Of a DNA stretch of 64,000 nt, positions 11,176 through 21,325 are shown piece by piece. How positions within the stretch are numbered: position 1 is the stretch's first letter; every line of letters begins with the position of its first letter. The position numbers and the translations under genes were made by a program. The notes under the pieces are model-generated. The model saw nothing but the letters and a program-made list of their open reading frames with translations. It was not told the DNA's origin and did not search any database. This DNA is from Luzula sylvatica. Lineage: Eukaryota > Streptophyta > Magnoliopsida > Poales > Juncaceae. The stretch is taken from positions 9,186,001 through 9,250,000 of the forward strand of contig OX326958.1 in the NCBI GenBank assembly GCA_946800325.1. The letters run 5' to 3'.

Positions 11176-11335
11176 TTTTTTTTTAGATTCTGGCCCGTAG
11201 GCACAACCCTCCCCCTATATCTAACCCCAAGGCTGCCCAAATAACCCTCTTTTTGCCTCATCCGGGGCTCGAGCCCAGGTGGCTTGTAAGGCAGCCCATA
11301 TACCATCCCACTACGCTAATGCGTTGGGTGGTAAA
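11176..11335 (-). mobile_element. tRNA-derived SINE
   Basis: On the minus strand the sequence has RNA polymerase III promoter boxes. Box A, TAGCGTAGTGGG (11307-11318), fits TRGYNNARNNGG. Box B, GGCTCGAGCCC (about 11264-11275), fits GGTTCGANNCC. They are about 32 bp apart. The element ends in a short A run (T9 on the plus strand at 11176-11184). A tRNA-unrelated body with GGGAGGGTTGTGCCTACGGG precedes the tail. The tRNA cloverleaf is not complete, so it is a SINE and not a tRNA gene. No target duplication was identified. Confidence 0.7.
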
Positions 11336-11462
11336 TGTAAATAGTATTTAAATATCAAATGTTTTAATAATATACTTGAACTTTGCTTAAAATTTATAAT
11401 TGTGCTTTTATACAATACAAATTATTTCAACAAGATTTTATGTTTTTATGTGTTTTTATTGT

Positions 11463-11562
11463 GTTGCACGGATTCGACGACACGGCGATACAGTATTTTT
11501 ACATATAATTTATGATACGATTCGAATACGACGATAATTCATTTTTTTGAAGTATCCGCAAC
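11463..11562. mobile_element. Short MITE, family of GTTGCACGGATTC ends (copy 1)
   Basis: A 100-bp element with inverted ends GTTGCACGGAT on the left and the complement of ATCCGCAAC on the right. Short motifs CGACACGGCGATACAG and ATACGACGAT lie inside. A second, inverted copy is at 20430-20564. Target duplication not resolved. Confidence 0.5.
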
Positions 11563-12279
11563 ATAGATTTTATATATATATAAATACAAATTGCTTGAAT
11601 GTTCATATTTCGTAACTTCAAATTATTTCAGTTTTGTTGAATCAATGAAATAAAAGTAAAAATAACCACATAACTTGGTGGGCTGGCTTTGAGTTGTCTC
11701 GTTGATTTTTTTCCATCAAGGGTTAAAGAAATCAATTAATGAACCGGATTGTACATGTTATTTTTTTCCATCACAGTGCTACTAAACAACTTAAATTGGT
11801 ATTTTTGTGATTGAGTGAGCTGTAATGTTGAATTGTGATAATTAGATTATTTGGATGGGTAAGTTTGTAATTTGACTTGTTAATGGTTGTTTATGATAAA
11901 AACTCAATTTCTCATGGACGTTATTATAAAAGGCCATTAATCCTTTCATTATATTTTAAAATTCTTTACGGTGATTTAATTTTTTCAGAAACTTCAGTTA
12001 AGAATTTAACGAGACAGAGTGAAAACAAATTAAATCTTGATTTGATCTTTATAAAACCAAATCGGATGTTGGTTTCTTCTGTGCGAAGAGAAAGAATGCT
12101 AGCAAGAATTAATGGAGAGTGGAAGAAAGAAACAGAGAGGGATGCTATGAGAAATGAAAAAGAAAAGAAAGCTAGAAGGGGTATTTTAGTCTTTTATATT
12201 TATATTCATTCCTTCTAAGTAAATTTTAGAGGTTAATATTGACGGAAGGTTTAAGATTTTGTCAAATTTGAAAGGGACA
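11563..12279. other. No supported gene
   Basis: A 113-codon plus-strand ORF (11877-12218) is present with a K/R/E-rich end. It has no recognisable domain, and its composition looks random in the first half, so it is not called as a gene. The rest is AT-rich spacer. Confidence 0.4.
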
Positions 12280-12420
12280 ATTTCATATGTATCCCTCCAA
12301 AAACCCAAAATATCATATTTATCCCTCTAAAATAATAAATATCAAATTTATCCTTTTAAAAATTTATTTAATTCAAATTTATCCTTTTAAACATACAAAA
12401 TATCAAATTTATCTTAATCT
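12280..12420. repeat. Degenerate tandem repeat, about 28-bp unit
   Basis: Five imperfect units are built on TATCAAATTTATCCYTYTAA separated by A-rich linkers. Units at about 12280, 12310, 12345, 12375 and 12405. Noncoding. Confidence 0.6.
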
Positions 12421-12783
12421 GTGAACTCACCGTTATATTTGTTAAAGTGACCATCATTAATCCTATAAACTGGTGTTAATTAAAAAATTATAATTTAAAA
12501 TAACTAATATACCCCTGATTAACTCACCTTTCTCCTTCCCCTTCTTCGTCATTTCTGTCTTGGGCAACTCTGTTCTCCCTAGCTACAGCAGCGTACTTTG
12601 TCCACACTTCGCACCCTTCATTTCTTCATGATACATGTTCTTGTCCATGGGACTCTCCCATTCTCACTTTCTCACTCCTTTCCTTGCCTTTTCAATTTGT
12701 TGTGTGATTGGTGATTTTGTTTGATTATGCTGAAGCTTTAATTCTTCCACTAAGAAAGAGCATCTGCTCTCAGCTTGCAAAAA

Positions 12784-13245
12784 TAATTCAACAATACAAC
12801 ATAACTTTCAAGTGAAATTAAAGATACATTTAAAATTATAACATAAAATTCATAAATAATACAATAAACTAAACCACGAAATCGTGTTAATTAACCATCC
12901 GTGTAGATGCGGATGCCCCCAATTAAAGTATAACCTCGTCCAGATCAAAATCGATTTCATTTCCGACAATCTCTTCATCCGAGTCACTCGAATCGAACTC
13001 TTCATTATCAACATTTTTTGTATCGTCGTTAGCCGTGTTATAATTCTCATCAATTCAGCCAACTAACCAATGTTGAGCCGTGTTGCTTGTACCGTCCGAA
13101 GCAATAAGCACATTTCAGATCTCTTTCTTTTTCTTGTTAAACAACGTGGAATTTAATTGAATGTACACTAAATGGCTTAATCGCACAGACTTCAACTATT
13201 TCTTTATTTTTTTTTTGTATGAATCTAAATCCACCAAAAAAACAA
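12784..13245 (-). pseudogene. Second, inverted copy of the hAT transposase C-terminal fragment
   Basis: Reverse complement of the segment at about 9487-9905 with many substitutions. On the minus strand it encodes SVRLSHLVYIQLNSTLFNKK and then the same acidic tail (VDNEEFDSSDSDEE-type), interrupted by stops and small indels, for example a TGA where the first copy reads GAA. The homology stops on both sides without recognisable hAT ends. It is therefore a fragment, 3 kb from the more complete element and in opposite orientation. Confidence 0.7.
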
Positions 13246-13402
13246 ATAAAAAATATATTAGATATTAATAAATTTTTAAGATATAGATATGGAAGTTAAC
13301 CAGATGAACTAGTTGTCAAAAAAAGAATTCGCGTCGCCATTCTCCGCCAATTCGGTGCATTAGCACCATAAGTGCCCCACCGACCAATTACAAAATAAAG
13401 TA

Positions 13403-13543
13403 TATAAAATGCATCAGTGAATAAACCGATATTGCAAACAAACCACCTCTTTGTCCAGGATCAAATAAGTAAATAAAATGTATCAGCGAATAAACCCGAT
13501 ATTGCAAACAAACCACTTCTTTGTCCAGGATCAAATAAGTAAA
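13403..13543. repeat. Two tandem copies of a 70-bp unit
   Basis: Unit TATTGCAAACAAACCAC...TTTGTCCAGGATCAAATAAGT occurs twice with a 70-bp period (landmark ATTGCAAACA at 13431 and 13501). The copies differ at only a few positions, so the duplication is recent. Function unknown. Confidence 0.8.
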
Positions 13544-13651
13544 TAAAATGTAACTTACAGGTAGCATCTAATTCGTTGAATCATAGATTTCATATTAAAG
13601 TAGGTGAGTTGAACAATATATCCATATTGCAAACATGAAGCCTACCACAAT

Positions 13652-13878
13652 CAGGGCCGGCCCAAGGGTTTAAGAGACCCTAAGCAAAATCATAAACCTA
13701 ACTAATTTTTTTTTATAATAGATCCTAAATTTTTATATCATGCTATGTAATTTGTGAAAATGGACCCCAAAATTTTTATAATGGACCCCAAATTTAAAAA
13801 ATTATAGTACATATTTTTTTTTCGTGGACCCGGATCCGAAGCCCGGGCTTTATTTTTTGTATTAATGGCCCGGCTCTG
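13652..13878. mobile_element. hAT MITE, 227 bp
   Basis: The ends are CAGGGCCGGCCC and its near complement GGGCCCGGCTCTG-type (right end GGCCCGGCTCTG). The element is bordered by the perfect 8-bp direct repeat ACCACAAT (13644-13651 and 13879-13886). Two internal copies of ATGGACCCCAAA are present. CAGGGCCGG ends with 8-bp duplication are characteristic of a common plant hAT MITE group. Confidence 0.9.
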
Positions 13879-14063
13879 ACCACAATACAAGTGGTAGTTA
13901 AGAAATAAATGTGAATGTAAATAAATAATAACATTGGCACCTGCAACAGTATGAATTGGACTCGTATCGAATTCAATTGGTGAACTAACAAAAACATTAT
14001 GAATTTTTTTGTAAAAAAAAAGTGTCCTTAAGCAAGGAAAATTAAACAAGGAAAATTATGTTA

Positions 14064-14357
14064 TGCCCCTCAATTTCACCTAACTTTTGTTGATGTCGTC
14101 ATCAATTAAAATTGGGTGAAAAGTGTCTTCAATTTGCACCCCAATATTTTTCCAATTAATTTTGTAATTTTAATTTGATTATTATAATTGAAATTTAATT
14201 CATTAGATCATTGATTAGTTTAATTAGAAGTTAATTAATTGAATTTTTAATTGCATTGTGCTAATTGGAAGAAATTTGTGGTGCAGATTGGAGATACTTT
14301 TCACCAAACTTTCATTGGGAACATCATCACGAAAAGTTGGGTGAAATTGGGGGAGCA
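14064..14357. mobile_element. TA-flanked long-arm foldback MITE
   Basis: The left arm TGCCCCTCAATTTCACCTAA and the complement of the right end (TGCTCCCCCAATTTCACCCA) pair over about 100 bp with indels. It is flanked by TA on both sides (14062-14063 and 14358-14359), as in Tc1/mariner (Stowaway-type) elements. The terminal TGCCCC resembles the element at 19145-19379. Confidence 0.8.
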
Positions 14358-14359
14358 TA

Positions 14360-14841
14360 GTAGAAGGGCTCATTTAAACAATGCCACGTTACATAATTGA
14401 AGAATAAAAAAGATCCCAATTTTTTTTAAAAAAATCTCTGATGTTTCTACTGGAATTGAACGGATATTTGCAGGAAAGTGCAGATGAAAAATAAAAAAGG
14501 AATTTGATTCCAATTTATTCGTAACAACGTTAGATAAAACTAATTATTCTCATTTCACTATTCTTAGTATAAGTACGAGGTTGTCTGACTCATAATTGAA
14601 GAAAATAGTGGGTTGAAGGCAAAAGATAAATAAATTCTGGAGTAATTGAGCTCCCATGTTTATCTAGCACGGGTGTAAGTTTGTGTACGTAAAATTTATA
14701 TTTTTACAATTGTGAGTATTTATTTGCACAATTTTTATAAATGTAAGGTTGTATATGTAAAATTGCACCAGTAAATATATTATTTTTTTGTAATTAGGGT
14801 TAAATTTATTCTATATAATTGTGTAATAAACATAATAAATC
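14360..14841. other. AT-rich spacer, no gene
   Basis: Nothing recognisable. The end of this spacer (14842-14856) is the left target duplication of the LINE that follows. Confidence 0.5.
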
Positions 14842-14856
14842 AAAAGTAATAATAAG

Positions 14857-17685
14857 CCCCAACGATGAGCGAAATCACAAACATACTAAGTGAGATGGGT
14901 CCGGATAAAAGCCCCGGTCCGGATGGAATAACCGGGAGGTTCCTTAAATACTTCTCCTCTTCCTTGTTGGTGCCAATAACAAACACGGTTCAAGCTTTTT
15001 TTAAAGATGGTATTCTCCCTGGAAAATTAGGTGACTCCAATATGGTGATAATCCCAAAGGTAACCGAACCCGAAACGGTAAACGATTATAGACCCATAAA
15101 TGTCCTTAATACGGTTTATAAAATCATCGCCAAAATTATCGTTCACCGAATAAGGCCAAGCCTAATGACAATCATCGCGGAGGAACAAAATGCGTTTCTT
15201 CCCGAGAGGCTAATCACCGACAATATAATACTTCTAAAAGAGGTTTTGCACTCGTTTAGCCAATCAAGGTTTAATGATCCGTCTTTGGTATTAAAAGCGG
15301 ATCTATCCAAGGCTTTCGACCGTATGAGTTGGGATTTTATATGTGATATGCTTATCACATATAATTTTCCTCAATATATGATTTCGCTAATAAGAGCTTG
15401 TATTATGAGTGCAAAATATACGATTATGTTCCATGGTAGAGGGGATGGGTTTTTTAGACCTGAGAGGGGACTACGGCAAGGATGTTCGCTATCCCTGTAT
15501 CTTTTCATATTAGGTATGGATCTTCTTTCTCGGTCTCTAAACTACGCGACAACTACAACTTATCTCAAAGGTGTGAAACTGGCGTTCTCCGCTCCAACGA
15601 TAAATCATTCGCTTTATGCGGATGATCTCACTATCTTCGCATCGGCAAATGAAACGGAAGTAACAAGAATTAAGCAAGCACTTGACTCATTCCAATTGGT
15701 GTCGGGTCAACAACTAAACCCGATAAAATCAAAAGTTTGGTTTAGCAAAAATGTTCAACCACAAATACAAACCGCTTTAATCCAAAAAATGGGCGCCACT
15801 CTTGCCGAGGAAAAAGAGAAATACCTCGGTATTATGATAAAGAGAAATGGGTCTATAGACACGAACGACCTAATCGAAAAGATTCAAAAAAGACTAGCGG
15901 GTTGGAAAGCTCAAACACTATCACATTCGGGTCGATTAGTGCTTATAAAATCGATCTTGGAAGCAATGCCGACATACACGATGATGACCGAAATGGTCTC
16001 AAAAAAAGTGAGGAAAAGGATCACGCAAATAACAAGAAGATTTTGGTGGGGAAAAGGTAAAGGTCGGTACATGGCGTTATGTAAATGGGAGGAGATAGAA
16101 AAACCGAAGAAACAAGGGGGTTTAGGTATTCGGAAACTCGAGGCGGTGAACCAAGCGCTTATCCAAAAAAGCCTATGGAGATTATTGGCAAACGAAGATA
16201 AGCTTTTGGCGCAAATTTTAAAAGATAAATATTTTCCGTCAAATACAATTTGGCACTCCAAACGGGAAACAAATCGGACGAAATTTTGGAAGAATGTGTT
16301 GGAGCAAAGGAAATTTTTCGAAGATACCATTCTTTGGCAAATAGGCGACGGATTATCTTGTCCGGCTCTAGGAGCACCATGGTTTGAAAATTGGAAGGAT
16401 TGAAAACCAAGAACAAATGCTCAACGCATGTTAAAGGTACACGACCTTATAAAGCTCCAAGACCATGCGTGGAATACGCAAGCGTTAATTGAAAACTTCG
16501 GGTTAGTCAACTCAATATCAATTTTATAATCTATACAAATGGATGAAAATAATAGCCAAAGACCGGATAGGTTAATTTGGAAACCCGTAAAAAATGGAAA
16601 ATTTACAACAAAAAACGCTTACGCAAATATTATTAATGTAACACAAAACCATAATCTCCCAACAACAAACTATCACATATGGTCGAGAATTTGGAGTGAT
16701 AAGATCATATCGCCGAGAGTAGTAACTTTCTTTTGGCGTGCAATACACAACGCGCTACCTACCAACTTAAATCTTCATAGAAGAATAAATAATATAAGCC
16801 CGTTGTGCCCGAGATGCCTAATCGAAGAAGAAACCATTTTACACATGACTTTTAGGTGTCCATCTTCTAGAGCCACATGGTTCGCATCTCCTTTTGGGTT
16901 AATTAGTGATAACTTTCAAGGCAACTTTTTGAAAATTTTAGATAACCTCGCAAAGAACTTAAACGATAACCAATTTGGTATACTCACAAATACCTTGTGG
17001 GTAATTTGGAAGGGTAGATGTGAGGTGATATTTCAACAAAAAAAGTTCAACCCAAATGAAAGGATAAAAGTAGTGAATGCGATAACCTCTCAAAATAACC
17101 CATTCCAAGATATCTCATTAGAAGATACCGAAACTAGAGCCAAAAATGAACAATTCACATGTTTGGTGGATGGTTCATGGGTGAAAGAAAAGGCCGGCTA
17201 CGGTTTTGTAATTTATGAGGGACCAAAGCTCATATTTTATGAAGCTAAGCCGATCATCGCCAACTCACCATCACATGCCGAGACGCTCGCATGTCTACAT
17301 GCTTTAAATAAGCTCAACGAGCTAAAAATTGAATCATGTGGTATACTAGCAGATAATTCCGAGCTCATAACTTCGCTAAATGTGAATTCGGTCGAAGTTG
17401 ATTGGAATGCATACGATGCGATAATGAAATGTAAATCAATGGCGAGATCCAAAGGAGGGTGGCGTTTCTACCTAATATCTCGAATGGCGAACACCGAAGC
17501 CGATAAATTGGCAAAATACGCGAGAATGTCTCAAGTCGAGATAGAGGGGGATTCATTACCTAATGATTACAGGATTTAACAAGTGTATTGGTTGATACAC
17601 AATCTTTAGAAGGAAATCCTAAGATGTAATAGTGCCTAAGGGCTTTTATGCAAAAAAAAGAAAAAAAAAAAGAAAAAAGAAAAAA
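14857..17685 (+). mobile_element. 5'-truncated L1-type LINE with RNase H domain
   Basis: The insertion is bounded by a perfect 15-bp direct repeat AAAAGTAATAATAAG (14842-14856 and 17686-17700). The 3' end is an interrupted A-rich tail (17651-17685). The 5' end starts within ORF2 just before the reverse transcriptase, so endonuclease and ORF1 are missing. This is the usual result of incomplete target-primed reverse transcription. Confidence 0.95.
14865..17579 (+). pseudogene. LINE ORF2: reverse transcriptase, zinc-binding RVT and RNase H domains
   Basis: A single frame encodes about 900 residues, interrupted by a TGA at 16401 and a TAA at 16527. The first 512 residues are the reverse transcriptase: GPDKSPGPDG (12-21), DYRPINVLN, the catalytic aspartate in KADLSKAFD (145-149), and YADD (251-254). 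The otherwise strongly conserved RQGDPLSP block reads RQGCSLSL. After the stops, from 16539, a zf-RVT domain follows (HNALPT, then C90, C93, H102, C107). Next comes a plant-type RNase H with its four acidic residues: D211 in VDGSW, E248 in HAETL, D272 in LADNSE, D322 in NTEADKLAK. The element would have copied itself by target-primed reverse transcription. It is dead because of the stops and the missing 5' part, but little decayed. Confidence 0.9.
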
Positions 17686-17700
17686 AAAAGTAATAATAAG

Positions 17701-19142
17701 GGTATTTTGGTCATTGACACCTTTCATGTTATTTTAATTCAATTTCCTAATCCAACACATATGTAATCTTAACTGCTATTTTTTAATTTATATTTTTCAA
17801 TAAAGAATGACGTCATCCAAATTGTTGCTGAGAAACTGTGTGAGATATAATTTTTCTTCACGTAATATATTTGCCAAATCATTTAATTTTCTCACTAAAT
17901 CGTCAATATAACAATTAACAATATGGACACCAATCCCTTCCCCTTACAATTAGTCCAATTGGATAACCATACAAAATGTATCACACAAAACTAATAAAAA
18001 AATGTCGATACCAAATTTAAAAGAAACCGTAAGTGTGATTTTCTGTGATACTTCTAAAAGTCGATATCAAATTTGGCATTCTCAATTTCTGACGTTAATA
18101 CAATTAGTCTGATTGGAGTCAATTTTCCTTTTCATAATACCATGTACGTGTAATCATGAGAAATGTTAAAATATTGTGTATAACACTACAAAATGAAAAT
18201 TATCAGGAAATATTCATCTTAAATTCTGCAAATCCATTATGATTTATGAAATGTAAATATATATTTATAAATGTATAAGTATACATCATATATTCATATG
18301 TTACAACAAACATCCACAATTTCATATTAAACGTGTGATATTTTAATTTATAATGTATAGTCTATTCATATTTTTTCTATATTTAAGAATAAAAAATACA
18401 ACTTCATTTTCATGTAATGAAAAAAAAAATCAATTACGACTCAGGTAAAATAATAATAATTATTTAATATGTTGTAACTCTAACAAAAAAATTTCAAGAA
18501 AAATTCAAATGAAAAGTTACTATCCGAAGCGAAGCGAGGTACGCCCTCATATTTTTAAATCTCAAGATATTATTTTTGAGATATAATTGCAACATAACTT
18601 TCAATTCTTAGACTATTTGAAACTAAAATTTATTGTTTATGTTGCATAATTATTCAATAGATTATTTTCAATGTATAAGTATCAATCATAATTTATGGCT
18701 GGTAATGGAATAAGGCAATTTTGTTTCTGTATAAAAAATATTTCTCTTAGAACAAAATTTAGTATGTTCTGTATAAAAACATATTTCTGATACCATGAAT
18801 TATATAATTTTGTAATTTGTAATTATTATACAATAAGTGTATTAAATATAAAATGAGGTGAAAATAAAATTTTAGATTAATAAACAACAATCAATTTCAG
18901 AGTCTGGAAATCCGAAATTTGTGATTAATTGTAACTTTTTAATTTAATTTTAATAGTTATGCATATTTCAAAATTACCTTTTTAATGTTCGTGATAATCA
19001 AGTAGAAGTGTAGAACATCACCGTTGTTCTATATACATACATCATGTCATTAGTTACATTTCATAATGAAGTTGTAATTACAATTAATTTTGATCTTTCG
19101 TAAATTAATCATTAAAATAATCTACATCTTTTTGAAATATAC
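17701..19142. other. AT-rich spacer, no gene
   Basis: No ORF of note, no RNA gene and no clear element ends over 1.4 kb. A small non-AT patch CCGAAGCGAAGCGAGGTACG lies at about 18525-18544. Confidence 0.5.
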
Positions 19143-19144
19143 TA

Positions 19145-19379
19145 TGCCCCTTCATCTCATCCCCACACACTGATGAGGTGAACAAAAATAATTTGTTAGA
19201 TTGATCAACACCGTAATTAATTATTGGTTAATTGACATGTTTAATTGACATGTTAATTGATTTTAATGTGTTATATTAATACATGTTAATTAACACGTTA
19301 ATTTAATTAAACGGTCAATTCAATTAAATATGTTTATTCACCTCTCATCAAGACTATTTGAGTGAGTTTTGAGGCACCA
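19145..19379. mobile_element. TA-flanked foldback MITE
   Basis: Left end TGCCCCTTCATCTCATCC. The complement of the right end is TGGTGCCTCAAAACTCACTC. The subterminal GATGAGGTGAA pairs with TTCACCTCTCATC. Flanked by TA on both sides (19143-19144 and 19380-19381). The interior is made of TTAATTGACATGTTAATT-type repeats. Stowaway-like by target site. Confidence 0.7.
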
Positions 19380-19381
19380 TA

Positions 19382-20429
19382 TATAACCACATATTTAATG
19401 GAATAATCATTCATGAATTAATGAAATTTCAAAGATACCCCTTACTGAAACAATTGGGACTATTTTTTTGAAAAACAAACTCGGACTATTTTATCTTGAG
19501 AAAAATTGGGAAACCAACTCCACGTTGGAAAGGATTTGACAAAGTATTGGGATACTGGGGAAAAAATGTGTCTTGCTCGATCAGTTCAATTGAATCAAAT
19601 TTCTATTTTCTGCTATCAAATTTATGTTTTTTATTACTACAAATATTAATGATTTATTGTATATTTCCAACAAATCGCAAATTTTTCAATATTTTTGAAT
19701 TATTTGTACTTTTTTGTTGTTAAGAATTTCATTTTTTCCATTATTTTCCTTCTTTTATTCCTTTTTTCATTAAAAAACAGAATAGTTCAAAATAAATGTT
19801 GGATTCTTTTTAACGAAAATAGTAAATACATTCATCGTATGTTCTGATGTTCTGTTTTAAATTTTAATTTACTCGTCCCTCTTATAAATGTGTTAAATGA
19901 GAAGGATTAGCTAGATTTAGCAGGTATTAACTACCATTTGAGAAAAAAAGAAGTACTTTTAAGGTGGTGTTAAATGGTTATCAGAAAGGTGATAAATGAA
20001 AAATGAGGGTAAATAAAAATAAAGTAATGTATATGAAAAATGAGGGTAAATAAAAATGGTTATCAGAATGGATATCTATTTACCAAGGTTGAAAACGCAC
20101 CACCCAAAATATATTTGAAGTGAAGAATGGGATGGATATGAAGTGAAAAATTAAACCATTCACAACATGCGCTTAAAACTAATGTATTGACTTAAATATT
20201 ATATTAAACATTCCCAATTTTAATACATTTATAATAATATCAAAAAATGTGTAACGGGTAAAAATCTCTCGACCAATTAGGCACGTCAAAACTTATGTCA
20301 GATTTGAATATATTTTTTTGTACATTCGGTTGGTTAGTTGTTATTGTTTGAAATCCTAAAAGTCTATTCTTCCTATATTCACCCCATTTTTATTCATTAA
20401 TCTTTCGAAATCGATGGCTCGGATGTTAC
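19382..20429. other. AT-rich spacer, no gene
   Basis: Contains a small tandem duplication (about 45 bp, with ATGAAAAATGAGGGTAAATA at about 20006 and 20035). No supported gene. Confidence 0.5.
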
Positions 20430-20564
20430 GTTGCGCGGATATTTCAAAAATTGACTTTATCCGTATCGCTGTATCCGAATCGTATCTTAAATCATATGTT
20501 AAATTTTCGTATCGTCCAATTCGATATGTATCGTCGTTTCGCTGTATCGTCGAATCCGTGCAAC
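20430..20564. mobile_element. Short MITE, GTTGCACGGATTC family (copy 2, inverted)
   Basis: The complement of the right end reads GTTGCACGGATTCGACGATA, almost the same as the left end of the element at 11463. The left end is GTTGCGCGGATATTTC. The element is 135 bp with inverted ends and internal TATCGT/ACGATA motifs. It directly abuts the SNM1-like gene fragment. Confidence 0.5.
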
Positions 20565-20565
20565 C

Positions 20566-20824
20566 CATGCCAGTTATCTTAATTGAGGCAAATCATTGCC
20601 CATTCCTTTTCGAGAATATCAAATCTCAGGTAAAGATTTTTTTTTTCTTTGACCTCTTTTATGTATTATTATTAATAACATGTTAATATATTCATCACTC
20701 AATTATGCTATGTCAGATATATTCATAATGGAGATTTTCGGTTCAGCCCTGCAACGAAGGAATATCAACATTTGATCGACTTCAAAGGCTTTTCTTGAAT
20801 ACCACTTATTGTAACCCAAAATAC
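20566..20824 (+). pseudogene. Fragment of an SNM1/DCLRE1-type metallo-beta-lactamase nuclease gene
   Basis: Two exon-like pieces are separated by a possible intron (20630-20716, GT...AG). The first reads PVILIEANHCP then FLFE; compare the family block (V.LIDANHCPGAVMFLFE), from which four residues (GAVM) are missing. The second reads YIHNGDFRFSPATKEYQHLI and, after a one-base shift, LFLNTTYCNPKYKIS, matching the HTGDFR and LDTTYCNPKY blocks of SNM1 and of plant DNA ligase 6, with N for the usual metal-binding D. The family acts in DNA cross-link and break repair. Only about 55 residues remain, with a frameshift and stop. It is truncated on the left by a MITE and on the right by the LINE at 20841. 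SNM1 versus LIG6 origin cannot be decided. Confidence 0.7.
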
Positions 20825-20835
20825 AAAATCTCAAT

Positions 20836-21325
20836 TATAAGTCTTTTCTAAGTTGGATTTCGCGATTCGAGAGGTTTCTTCTCTCTTCTAGCCGATCAAA
20901 GAATAATACTAATTCTTTACAAGAAAAAAGAATTGAGTTTTGAGAGTAAAAGGTTAAATTTGCCCAATTTCGAATTTGGGTAGAGAAATTGTGAAGCTTT
21001 GAGAGGTATAATTTGGCCGCACATCTTCCTAAATATGACGAGGACCACGTCGAAATAATAAAAGGCCGAATCTCTTCATGATTCATCCAAAAAGTCTCAA
21101 ATTTAAAAGGCCTATGGTGCCGGGAGTTATTATGAGAAACCGATAATAGTAGGAGGGAGTGATCGGACGTTGGCATGAGAAGATCCTTGGCCGAAGAGAT
21201 AAGATTAGACAGAAGGAAGTGATTCGAGATTAAGATCCTATCTAACTTTGAGAAAGTTGGATTTGCTCTTTTGTTGGACCATGTAAAACGTCTACCATTT
21301 AAGGGGACCTCTACCAGAGAAAATT
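20836..21325 (-). pseudogene. LINE endonuclease C-terminus and linker (inverted segment)
   Basis: Read on the minus strand from 21325, the protein runs FSLVEVPLNGRRFTWSNKRA, then SKLDRILIS, then PTSDHSLLLLSV. These are the last blocks of the AP-type LINE endonuclease, including the SDH catalytic motif. The linker RPFKFETFWMNHEE follows, to NREIQLRKDL at 20836. The next residues of the protein (YSLVQIKELKW) are found on the plus strand at 21326, at the other end of this segment. The segment is therefore inverted in place without appreciable loss. The frame is open throughout. Confidence 0.9.

Noticed and set aside
11264..11318. A tRNA gene on the minus strand
   Set aside because: Only the A and B boxes fit; no acceptor stem or anticodon arm could be assembled, and an A tail follows.
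11877..12218. 113-codon ORF as a gene
   Set aside because: No recognisable domain, no supporting context, and low-complexity basic tail; chance ORFs of this size are expected in 64 kb.
20835..21176. Minus-strand ORF as an independent gene
   Set aside because: It is the LINE endonuclease end of the inverted 5' segment of the insertion at 20841-23867.
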